From: Hoplostethus atlanticus
Taxonomy: Eukaryota > Chordata > Actinopteri > Trachichthyiformes > Trachichthyidae
DNA length: 64,000 bases
Assembly (NCBI GenBank): GCA_034670405.1
Contig: JAXDDX010000052.1
Location: 434,001 to 498,000 of the forward strand
Direction: 5' to 3'
This document shows, in pieces, positions 1-9,362 of this stretch. Below the pieces are notes generated by a model that had not been told where the DNA came from, did not search any database, and worked only from the letters and a program-made list of their open reading frames with translations. The translations under genes were made by a program, and so were the position numbers. The stretch's first letter is position 1, and every line of letters begins with the position of its first letter.

Positions 1-126
1 CTTTACGATGTAACTGATTGCCTGTAGCCTCAATTTTGCAACGTGGAGGAGAAAGTTAGCTAATTAGAGCCGAGATCCAACAGAGACATATAGTGAAGAG
101 GTAATACATCACCATGCAAAACACTG

Positions 127-405
127 TAATAATAATGCTGCTTTGACATTTGCTTACTTGGCTTGAGAACAAGGCTTTATAGCCTTTGTAGCTGTGTGTG
201 TTGCAACCGGTTGCAACACCAGTCACTTGCTCGTAGCATCATCCTACATTGCTGGGCAGTTGAAAATAGCCAGTATGTTGGGAGGGTCTTGATACTTCAA
301 TGGATGAGAGTACAGGCTGGAAAGTGAGTTTTGAAAGCCAGAAAGCTCAGCACCTGGCCAAGTAATCATTAAGTTACTGCTAGTGATAAACAACCTGATC
401 AATCC
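127..405. repeat. Dispersed repeat, copy 1 of 2
   Basis: This stretch matches 4686-4880 in the same orientation. Shared landmarks in order are TTGGCTTGAGAACAAGG, GCAACACC, CACTTG, GTAGCA, CATCCT, GAGTACAGGC and GGAAAGTGAG. The second copy lies just beyond the RNase H end of a minus-strand gypsy element, so this copy is probably a stray 3' non-coding or LTR piece of the same element. It carries an extra segment of about 60 bases between CATCCT and GAGTACAGGC. No coding capacity was recognised. Confidence 0.6.
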
Positions 406-2610
406 CTACAGATATATCATAGTCATTTTGTGCTACGGTGCTTACTTATAACTTAAATGATCATCACTAATTTAAAAAACTTGGAAAGTTTATTCCTACT
501 TTAGGGTTGCATCCTTTCCACATTAATATACAGTCTGCAGTATATTCCTAACAATCTATAAGCTGTTCGTCTCTGTTGACATTGGTCTGCTTCCTGTGTC
601 TGACCAGCCCAAGGGGCCCCTGTAAAATGCTATCACCATAATCAATAAACAGGTTGGCCCCATTGGGGGTCGGGGGCCCTTTTCACCAACCGTGCTTGTT
701 TTAGTCCTCCACAGATTTCCCGAGCTTTGAAGAAAGACTATTTTGCCAGTGCACTCATCAGGTTATTGATCGGAACCTGCACACCACTTTGTTTGTTTGC
801 CTATTTCACTATGTACTCCCTATGGGCTCCTGAGGTCTTAGCATCAGATAAAATCTCCATAACTCGAGGACAAGCTACCCTAGTAAGGTCACACCTCTTG
901 TCTCTCTATTGTTTTTTTATTTTTTATACTCTCCACTCTCACTTCCTTATCGTGTGGCTGGAGAGTTCAAATCCCCCCCCAAAAAAGACAAAATACCTTC
1001 AAAAGTCCTTCATGTCCTTAAAGTGTCAGCATACGGGTCAAATATCTACTCAGCTAGGGCTGTATGTAGAACCTCTGTGCCCCCCCAGTAGCATCACATG
1101 CATGTGGAAAGAAAGGGTTAATGATTTTCCCTGTCCATCTCTGACTCTCACTGCTCTCAATGCATGTGATCCAGGTCAAGGCAATTTGCTGTGCTGGCCA
1201 GTTCATTTTCAGTGCTGCATTAGCATGCACAGGCTCACCCAGACAACATTGCTCCAGGTCTGTTTCCTCTCCCTTGTCACCCACAGGTAACCTTTTCACA
1301 TGATACAGTGCCAAATAATTGGCCCTGATAATTAATCCTTGTGAAATGGTGTCCCTAATAAGCGTAAATTGCATATAACAGGTTTTCGGTTACGTTTGCC
1401 TTTTTAAAATACAATTGCTTGCGATTAAGCTTGAAAATGGACCAGGCCCTGAAGAGCTCTTGAGACACCAGGCAACACATTTGAGTGCCTAATTTACTCC
1501 ACTTCTAAGCAGCCACCCTTGTGCAAAAACCTTATTTTCAAAATATTGATGGACAAAAAGGGCCTTTTGACAGTTGGACCGAACGGACAAAGTGAGGTAT
1601 ATGGTTCACGGCTGCTCCCTGTTGTGCAGGGACTATTTCCGGCCTGGGGGAGCATACCGGTGTGTGTTTGGAGATGATGGCAGGAGCATGGTCCTCAAAA
1701 ACATTGTCCTGCTGGTGAAAGAAGTCTAGGACAGCCCCATACAAATCTGTCAGTCAGCCACCAGTCTGCTGAAAGACACCAAGCAATCCACTGGTGAGGT
1801 GCACACTAATAATTCGATCTCAACCCAGGCAATACTCGCATTACTTCAAACCAGGAAATATTGCCTTAAGCTGATTGCTCCCAGTAATTGGGGTATTGGT
1901 GTGCATATAAACATACTCATTGACCCATGCAAAAATTGTCTCAGAAGTATTTTTAGAAGCCTATTGACCACTAATTACGATGTTCAAAAGATTTCATGCC
2001 ACATGAGTGGAGTATAAAAAACATCATTGCAATTGCAAGCTATTAAAAGTAAACCAGTATACTCTCAGCAGTAGGAATAGTAAGAAAAAGAAAAAACATT
2101 GTTTGAAAGAACATAAGCAGTGGCTTTATACCCCATTTAAGATGCACTAGCATTGCTAACAAATAACAGGTGGGTACCAATTTCTCAGAAACAAGACCTT
2201 GAAAGGCTCACAGTCGTGTTTTTAATCCTCCACTTGAATCTGTTCAACCTCCTGATTGAAATTTAGAAAAATGTGTAGTGAAGAGGTCACCAGTCAAAAT
2301 ACTGGAATAATATAGTTTTCCTCAATTGTTTACACACTCAAACTGGAACTTGAGGCACAATCACTGAAATCTGAAACTCATGTACCCCCCACCCCCCCAC
2401 CCCCCCAAACCAAGTCTGCAGAAATACAAGCGCATTTCCTGCTTTGCACTCAGTTTGCAATTTTAAATCACACTTTTTGCAAAACACTACATGCAATTAT
2501 CTACATTTGACTCCTCACATGGGCAAACACCTGTTGCTTATAGTAATTATTCACTTAGCAATCAGAGCTTCAGCAATAAAAGGGCCGAAGTTGAGCTCTC
2601 CTGTTTTGGA
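406..2610. other. No recognisable gene; low-complexity DNA
   Basis: No conserved domain was recognised. A 187-codon frame at 727-1290 opens only with TTG and has no known similarity. A C-rich run (CCCCCCACCCCCCC pattern) lies at about 2384-2407. The rest is AT-rich non-coding DNA leading up to the transposase fragment that begins at 2616. Confidence 0.5.
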
Positions 2611-2615
2611 GAACA

Positions 2616-4199
2616 ATGGATGCCAATATTGCAGAGAGAGGTGGAGCAAGAGGACTGAGAATGAGAGGAGGAGGAGCAGCAGCAGGAGCAAGACCGATGA
2701 GAGCAACTATCTCTGATGAGATTCGGGCCACTTTGGTTGACCACGTGGTCAACAATGAGGGAGGCTGGGCAGAGAGTCCAGCCCAACCTGAGTCGCTTCA
2801 CTGTGGCTTCAGTTATCCGGACTTTCAGAAATGAGAATAGGTAAGAAATCTACCGCCCTTACTTACATATCAATACAGTACTCAATGATTACAGTTGAAT
2901 ACACTATTGCAAGCGACCAATAGTACTGTAAACAGAAAGTATGTTTCATGTATGTATGAAATTGGGAACTGTATTCCTACTTTGTCCATAATTTTAGATT
3001 AGAAAACTTTATGTAATGTCCTCAGTGAGGCAATTAGTACAAAAATCAGAACAATCACAACAGTAAAAAAAAAAGAAAAAAGAAACACTTACTGTATTGT
3101 ATAAGTTACTGTATTGTAATTGCATAGTATTTTTCTAGTATTTACAATATTTTACTGTATATTGGTGGAAGGGAACATCTTTTGACACCAGCACAGGTGA
3201 CTGAAGTTGTTAACTTTGTACTGGCAAACAATGCGATAACACTAAAGGAAATCCAACGTTGGATCATTGAAGATCATGGTATTTTCCATAACATTGACAA
3301 TGTGAGTTTATCCACACTGGGCTGTGTCATCCGGCGAAACCACCTTAGGATGAAGCAGGTCTACAGGGTGCCATTTGAGAGAAACTCGGAAAGAGTAAAA
3401 GAATTATGTTATGACTACGTGCAAGTAAGTCCAATACATTCCCACAATTGATTGCATCCTATCAGGACTGATTAGACGCATTACTGTATTGTAATCCAAT
3501 GTTTTGTACTTCACAATATTGACTGCTCAAGGTCTATTTCTGATATTGTCCTGTTGTCTGTTTCAGAGAGTTCTTGAGCTAGATGCAGCTGCAATAACAT
3601 AAGGGTTCATCTTTATTGATGAAGTGGGCTTCAACCTGGCAAAAAGAAGGCCAAGGGGAAGGAACATCATCGGCCAGCATGCCATTGTTGAAGTCCCTGG
3701 CCAGCGTGGGACGCCATGAACCACCACGGCGTCCTCCATCACCATGCTACCCTTGGCCCCTACAACACTGCCCATCTCATGACATTCCTGGACACACTAC
3801 ACAATATCATCATTCCACCAGACCAGATAGATGGCCCAGAGCAGCCCAGGTACGTTGTCATCTGGGACAATGTAAGTTTCCACCGGGCTGCTCTGGTCCG
3901 CAACTGGTTCATTGAACATCCACGATTTACTGTTGTTCATCTGCCACCCTATTGACCATTTCTGAGTCCAGTTGAGTCTTTTTCAGCTTGGCGTTGGAAG
4001 GTCTATGAGCGCAATCCCCATGCGCGCATACCCCTTCTACAAGCAATTGAGGAGGCACGTGGCGATATAGCTGTAGAAGCATATCAGGGCTGGATTCGTC
4101 ATGCCAGGTGATACTTTCCTCGCTGCTTGGCCAGGGAGGAAATTGCTTGTGATGTTGATGAGGTCTTGTGGCCAGACCGAAACCAAAGAGGATGCAGCC
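2616..4199 (+). pseudogene. Tc1/IS630-type DDE transposase pseudogene with intron-like gaps
   Basis: Three coding blocks lie in order. 2616-2840 encodes a basic N-terminus and helix-turn-helix region (TMREAGQRVQPNLSRFT) and ends at AATAG|GTAAGA. About 3139-3424 (GGREHLLTPAQ to YDYVQ) ends at CAA|GTAAGT. The third, from 3567 after TTTCAG, holds the DDE_3-like core: FIDEVGFNLAKRRPRGRN carries the first aspartate, YVVIWDNVSFHRAALV the second, and the SPVESFSAWRW region the glutamate. It ends near DVDEVLWPDRN. Damage is clear: a frame change near 2755, an in-frame TAA at 3600-3602, a frame break near 3712, a TGA just after LPPY at about 3955, and a further break near 4110. The family is the intron-containing IS630/Tc1-like transposase common in fish annotations. 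It is a dead copy, and its terminal inverted repeats were not located. Confidence 0.75.
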
Positions 4200-4624
4200 T
4201 AAAAAATTTTTTCCTTACAATATACAAAAGGCTTATTTTGTTTTCTATTGTTTGTTCTCTATGCATACAATAACACTATCCATATTCAACTGTTTGCTGA
4301 GATGCATATGATATTTTGGGGAAAAGAAGAAATATATTTCTGTTCCTGTATTTGTTTCATATTTGAGTATAAAAACTATTTTACACCAGGCTACTGTACG
4401 TATGTAGTAAGTGTAACACTGAAAAATGCAAAAGGCCTAAGCCTACTGATAAGATTCATAGTAGTGTTTTCCCATTGAACATTAGTATGTAATTGGTGCT
4501 TGGAAATATCTAAGCATATGATGGTCTGTGTGTGTCATTTGAACACAAAATTCCATTTTGAGAAGACATAACATTGTTTTGAAAGCAAAGTTTCATTTTG
4601 CAAGAGATTTGTGGTATTTTGTGT
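4200..4624. other. AT-rich tail of the transposase copy, no gene
   Basis: After the transposase block the sequence is AT-rich with no domain. It may hold the 3' flank of the transposon, but no terminal repeat could be matched to the region upstream of 2616. Confidence 0.4.
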
Positions 4625-5660
4625 TTAAAGTTTTGAGAATATGAGGTGTACTTTCAGAAAACGTGTGTAAACAATTGAGAAAAACTGTAATATTGCTTTG
4701 TCAGTTGCTTTTTTGGCTTGAGAACAAGGGTTTTGAGCCTTGGTAGCTGAAATGTATCGCAACACCGCACACTTGTTTGTAGCACCATCCTCTTGAGTAC
4801 AGGCCGGAAAGTGAGTAAGAAATCTCTGGTAAATCAGACACCTGCCACGTAACTGTTGAGTCATTGGTAAGGCAATTTGTATATGATGGATGGTGAAACA
4901 GAATGGCTGCATTGCTAGGTACCAGCGAGTGATGCGGCTGTTGGCATCCTTCAGTCCAAGGCCCATTTCACAGCCAGGCATTCTTTTTCCAATGTGGAAT
5001 AACGGGTCTCCGTCTGGTCATATCTGTAAGTACAGCAGCTCGAGAGGAATAATTAGGCACGAAACGTCTGTACCAACCTGACATTCCAATGAACAACTTC
5101 AGCTGGGTCTTTGTCTGCGGACGTGGGCAAGACTGAATGGCCTGGATCTTATGAATCTGGGGTTTGATAACCATTTCCAATGACATACCCAAGGTATTCA
5201 GTCTCGGCAAAATGGCACTTGGACAGGTTGACAGTCAGCCCTGCTTCCTGGAGATGTCCAATTACCGCCTTCAGATGGTCCATATGCTCCTCCCATGTGG
5301 CACTGTGAATGAAAATATCATCCAAGTATGCGCCTGCAAAATCTGAAAGCCCCATCAGTACCTGATCCATCAACCTTTGGAATGTAGCTGGGGCACCATG
5401 AAGTCCAAATGGCATTACCGTGAACTGAAAGAGGCCCCATGGTGTACGGACGGCGGTCAGTTCACGGGACTGTGGTGTCAACAGCACCTGCCAGTAACCC
5501 TTGCAGAGATCGATGGTTGTTAGAAACCAAACGGTCAATCAGTTCATCAATGTGAGGGGTTGGATAGGAATCAAACTGTGAGATGGAATTAAGATATCGG
5601 AAGTCTATACAGAATCTTATAGTGCCATCTTTCTTTACATTTGTATGGCCCGGAGTTTCC
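4625..5660 (-). pseudogene. Ty3/gypsy reverse transcriptase-RNase H remnant (3' half)
   Basis: Reading leftwards from 5660: VKKDGTIRFCIDFRYLNS (RT finger/palm entry), TTIDLCKGYWQVLL, MPFGLHGAPATFQRLMDQV, AYLDDIFIHS (YLDD catalytic motif), CHFAETEYLGYVIGNG, then the connection/RNase H boundary MSGWYRRFVPNYS. The RNase H body is largely missing. Only its C-terminal edge (NSRITRWYLAMQPF) remains near 4880-4940. Frame breaks occur at about 5535, 5200 and 4970. No integrase follows, and the terminus runs into the dispersed repeat shared with 127-405. The right boundary is a TTAA where another transposon has inserted. The matching gag half is at 7294-8441. Confidence 0.85.
4686..4880. repeat. Dispersed repeat, copy 2 of 2
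   Basis: Direct copy of the sequence at 127-405, placed immediately downstream (minus sense) of the RNase H remnant of the gypsy element. This position suggests it is the 3' non-coding region or LTR of that family. Confidence 0.55.
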
Positions 5661-5971
5661 TTAAAGGGGGGGTATTATACTCATTTTGGGCTATTTAGAA
5701 CGGTTTCCAGGGGTCTTGACAAGATGTTTTTGAAGTCGATATAAAAAAAAAAAGTCATAAAACCAGCTTCTGTGGTGTGTGTTTCAGTCTCTCATTTTCT
5801 CCATTGTAAAGAACAGGCTGTTTTGAGGGCGTGGAGGTTGTATGTAATGAGCACTGCTCTGATTGGCTGCCGAGTGAGGCCTCCACGCAATCGCCTGGCG
5901 GAGGCAGAGAGCAGAGCGCTCATGCTGCTCAAGGTAAATAAATAAGCTTGACGCAGAAATTTACCATAACC

Positions 5972-6076
5972 ATGGCGGCCGCTCCAGAACCAACACTGAG
6001 ACCGTACATGTTTGAGCCGGAGTCTGACCCAGAATGGGAAGATGCAGCTGAGCGGTTCCACTTAGTTTCTCAATGA
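5972..6076 (+). CDS. Small ORF, possible P2X7-tail-like leader of the TTAA element
   Basis: ATG-initiated frame of 34 residues beginning MAAAPEPTLRPYMFEPESDP and rich in acidic residues. The YMFEPESDP signature recalls the start of fish proteins annotated as P2X purinoceptor 7-like, which often sit in repeats. That link is from memory and untested. It ends at TGA (6074-6076) with no continuation of the cysteine-rich domain downstream. It is either a truncated first exon of the element's original gene or a chance frame. Confidence 0.35.
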   Translation: MAAAPEPTLRPYMFEPESDPEWEDAAERFHLVSQ

Positions 6077-6892
6077 TAACAATTATGTGTAATATTGTAC
6101 TTTGTTTTGTGTATGTGGGTGTGTGAGCGACACTCTCTGCTGTAGCCGGTCTGTTTATGGCTCATGTCCATAAGCTTATTGAATACAACTTGCAGACAAG
6201 CTAGGATTGACAATTTTGTTGAGCTAGTTAGCCAATGTATTATTGGATGCAACCTATTTGCATCCAAACAGCGCAGCGCAAACAGCCAAACGCGATTGTA
6301 CTAATGGTGGCTAAAGTTTACGGAGCCTGACACGTTCGACAGACTTATAAAACAGACACTGGTCCCAACAAATAACTTTAAGATGAGTCCTGACTCCAAC
6401 CAATAACTTTACTTTTACTTTACTTTTAATGACTCCAGCTTTAGTTTTCTTACTTCTTCCATGCCCAACAAGCCCGTGGCTAGCCCCGCTAGCTCGTTAG
6501 CTAACCAGCAGTCGAATATACTAACCGGACTAATTTGTAAATTAAATCAAAACATGGTGACACTTACAGATTCCAATTTTGCAGATGGGTCATGTACCTT
6601 ATGAATTGCTCCATCTTTAAGCTTTAATTTAGATGCTAATCCTGCCGTTGCTCAAGCAGTCCGAGGAGTGATCATCACACACAGAAAAAATTTGCTACCT
6701 GTAGCCGAGCTAACTGTAGCCGGGACGTTGCCGTTAAAAATCAAATTAATCCACTCTGTCCTGGCATTTTCGCGTGTTGGGAGACTGTGCAGGGATTTAT
6801 GTTGCTGCCTGCATCCTACAAAATAATAACTGGAGAGTTGATATATCTCCTGATATGTTGTTGTTTTAGCGTCACTGGTCGCAAAGTAATGG

Positions 6893-7134
6893 TGCATTCC
6901 AGTGTACTCGGAAAAAACGGCGTCCGAATGTGATATGCGCCGATTCTATTCACTAATGGCGCTGTAGTAGTTGATGTTGAGTTTAGATGCTTGTAACATT
7001 CTGAGATTTGCCATACAAACATGAGTTTGCTGCGGGCGATTATGTTTTCCCGAGCAGATGCACTGGAACACATTTAGATTGGAAGTTAGGAATACCGACT
7101 CGGAATTATCGATTTCCGAGTACAATAGAATGCA
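6893..7134. mobile_element. Nested MITE with TGCATTC termini
   Basis: The left end reads TGCATTCCAGTGTACTCGG. The right end, on the opposite strand, reads TGCATTCTATTGTACTCGG, giving an imperfect inverted repeat of about 40 bases around a 160-base core. The right arm (ACCGACTCGGAATTATCGAT) also matches segments at 20559-20611 and 54327-54360, so this is a dispersed family. No coding capacity, and the target-site duplication is unclear. Confidence 0.6.
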
Positions 7135-7293
7135 TCATAAGCAACGGCTTGCGGCACTGCCGTGAGCTGCATTTTGCGACGACGTAAATGGGATTGGTTG
7201 TTCACCTGGGCGTGGGCATGCTCTGAGAGCATAACCCGTGGAACATGTATAAGGGCCAGGAATAAGCCGTTTTCCATAATATGACCCCTTTAA

Positions 7294-8441
7294 AAACAGA
7301 GGGCGCTCGCAACTGCCACTCACCCCCTTCCTTATAGTCTCTGGCTTGCTGCAATAAGGAGCTAGGCTAGGGTCATCTTGCTGTGCTACTTGGATGTCTG
7401 TTGGTAGTTGAAACCCCAAGGGCAGTTGCAGATGTGGCTCAATGGAGGAGTCTACTTTAGTGTGTTGAAATTTTTCCCTGTTGTTTCTGGCTACGTGATT
7501 TGTGATCTTTTCCAGGCTTTCCTTCAATCTCAGCATCATAGAAGGGAAGCTCACTTAAAGGTTGGATGGACTGTAGTCTCCCTAGCTTTAGCTCGTGTGA
7601 TTGCAGTATTACACAACTTACTTGGATGCAAGAGATCAACAAGGACAGGCAGATCATGACCCAGCACCACCGGAAAGGGAAGATGTTCAGCAACCCCAAT
7701 ACTCAAGATAGTTCTGACCTCGCACCTTGATTTATACATCTGCTGTAGTATACAATTTTTTGTCTCCATGCACACAACTGATAGGCACAGTATCAATGTG
7801 TTGTGTGTTGTGTGTTAAGAGGAATAAACTGTCTCTGGACAAGAGTCTGCGTGCTTTTAACTCACAGCCATTTATTTCCACACTGGTCTCTCTGAGCGGC
7901 TGCTCTGGCTCCATCTTTGGCCTGAGGTCACCTCTAGGTACATAGCACATCTGAGTTAGTTTCACAGGATTCTTGGGGCAAACAGGTTTGGTGTGTCCCT
8001 CTTCACCACATAAATAGCATATGGGTACTGTGGTAGGTTTAGGCGGCCAAGAGACACCTGGCCCTTTGTGGTCCTTAGTTGTCTTCCAGGCAGTGAAGCT
8101 CCATGGCTGCTTCTTTCGCCTGGCAGCAACAAACACATCAGCCAGGGCAGCTGCTTCGGCGGCCGTTGCAGGATTGTGCTCCCTAATCCAAACCTGGAGC
8201 TCAGGAGAAAGCATTCTCAGATATTGTTCTAGGACAATAATTTCCCCAATCTCATTCACAGTTTTTCCTTTAGGCTGAACCCATTTCCCATAAAGATCAT
8301 TTAATCTGACAGTTCTTTTGGGCTCTCTTCTGGCTCAACCTCAAGGCTGTGAAATTTCTGTCTATAGGTTTCTGGATTTATGTCATATTTTTGAAGAATG
8401 GCCATTTTAACAGCTTCATAATCTAAAGCATCCTCTAAGAA
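7294..8441 (-). pseudogene. Ty3/gypsy gag-protease remnant with SCAN-like domain (5' half)
   Basis: Read leftwards from 8441: a SCAN-type segment (EDALDYEAVKMAILQKYD through LEQYLRMLSPELQVWI), a zinc knuckle CYLCGEEGHTKPVC of the C-X2-C-X4-H-X4-C form, and a protease-like stretch (VEINGCELKA, TVPISCVHGDKK) whose DTG/DSG active-site motif is not recognisable. A segment containing LPTDIQVAQQDDPSLAPYC follows at about 7370-7440, of the type that precedes the integrase zinc-binding domain. A frameshift lies near 8285 and others near 7730 and 7550. No LTR is present to the right; the gag start is truncated at 8441. The reverse transcriptase half is at 4625-5660, across the TTAA insertion. Confidence 0.8.
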
Positions 8442-8706
8442 AATAAAACATCACATTTACTTAATTTAGTTATGTCAACCAGTCCCACAAAACTAGGTTG
8501 AATAAATGGGACAAAGACTAGAAAACTAATTATTACTACATGCTTTTAAGCAAATCTCACCAAACAGTCTTAATTAACTGCTACATCATACAGTTATGTT
8601 GACTTTACTAAATACAATTATGTTGAATTTACTAAACACAAATGAATTTGTATTTATGTTGTAGGATTTTGTTGATTGTACTTAACATGACTTGCTCTAT
8701 CAATGT
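8442..8706. other. AT-rich gap, no gene
   Basis: Lies between the truncated gag and a dispersed repeat. Strongly AT-rich with imperfect TTATGTTGACTTTACTAAA-type duplications around 8594-8640. No domain seen. Confidence 0.4.
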
Positions 8707-8965
8707 GAGTAATTCAAATCAAATCAAATCACATTTATTTGTATAGCCCTTAATCACCGTTACAGTCTCATAGTGCCCAACATGTGAAAATAATAAATGA
8801 TTAGTACACGACATCCCCCAGCCTTAGACCCTCACAGAGGACAAGGAAAAACTCCCACAAAACCTTATTAGGAAAATTGGGAGAAACCTTGGGAGGGGCT
8901 ACTCAGAGAGGGATCCCCCTACCAGGACGGTTGGGCGTGCAATAGATGCCGAGTTTGGGCAAGAT
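8707..8965. repeat. Dispersed teleost repeat (TCAAATCAAATC...TTTATTTGTATAG family)
   Basis: Begins with TCAAATCAAATCAAATCACA, then TTTATTTGTATAGCCC, CAGCCTTAGACCC, GGACAAGGAAAAACTCC, GGGAGAAACCTTGGGAGGG and GGGCGTGCAATAGATGCC. The same ordered landmarks occur at 37728-38070 and in shortened form at 55876-56020. Its 3'-tail-like structure suggests a retroposed repeat, but I cannot assign a superfamily. It ends in an AT microsatellite. Confidence 0.7.
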
Positions 8966-9362
8966 ATAAATATATATATAATATAATAAATAAATACCAC
9001 TTCAGTCAATTCACTTTACCTGACTTTAATAAAAAAGAAATTCAGGTCAGACAGTGAGGCATGTGCCAAACAAACAGGCCAAAAGCCCCAAGAAGTAAAC
9101 CTTGACGTTTACTGACTTTTTTTGGAACAACCTTGCAACCAAGTAAGAATTTCCCAGGATGACAGGAAAACAATATGTAAACAAAGTAAGACAAAAATGT
9201 AAAAATAATGACTTACCAAACGACAAACTGACAATCCTTTTGGTTCCTTTAAAGTGCACTAGTTCCATGCATGAATAACTGTCTTTAAGATGTCCAAAAA
9301 AAACCTAACCTAACTGAACCTAAACCAAGGTTCACAGTCTTGTGTACTGCAGGTGGGATTAC
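8966..9362. other. Non-coding flank 3' of the PB1-domain gene
   Basis: An AT-rich simple repeat at 8966-8995 is followed by unremarkable sequence up to the stop codon of the minus-strand gene at 9363. It may include that gene's 3' untranslated region and polyadenylation site. No coding domain. Confidence 0.35.

Larger units (their letters stand above)
5661..7293 (+). mobile_element. TTAA-flanked DNA transposon (Kolobok-like), inserted in gypsy pol
   Basis: TTAA occurs at 5661-5664 and 7290-7293. Inside it the ends are inverted: the left starts AGGGGGGGTATTATACTC, and the right end reads AGGGGTCATATTATGG on the opposite strand. A TTAA duplication with TIRs beginning RRG rather than CCY fits the Kolobok superfamily better than piggyBac; that rule is from family knowledge. 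The element is 1,633 bases including both TTAA copies. It interrupts a gypsy gag-pol whose two halves lie on either side, so it is younger than that element. No transposase domain is present. A short leader ORF at 5972-6076 and a nested MITE at 6893-7134 are the only other structures seen. Confidence 0.75.

Noticed and set aside
727..1290. 187-codon plus-strand frame
   Set aside because: It opens at TTG, has no domain, no splice context and an odd composition. No evidence for translation.
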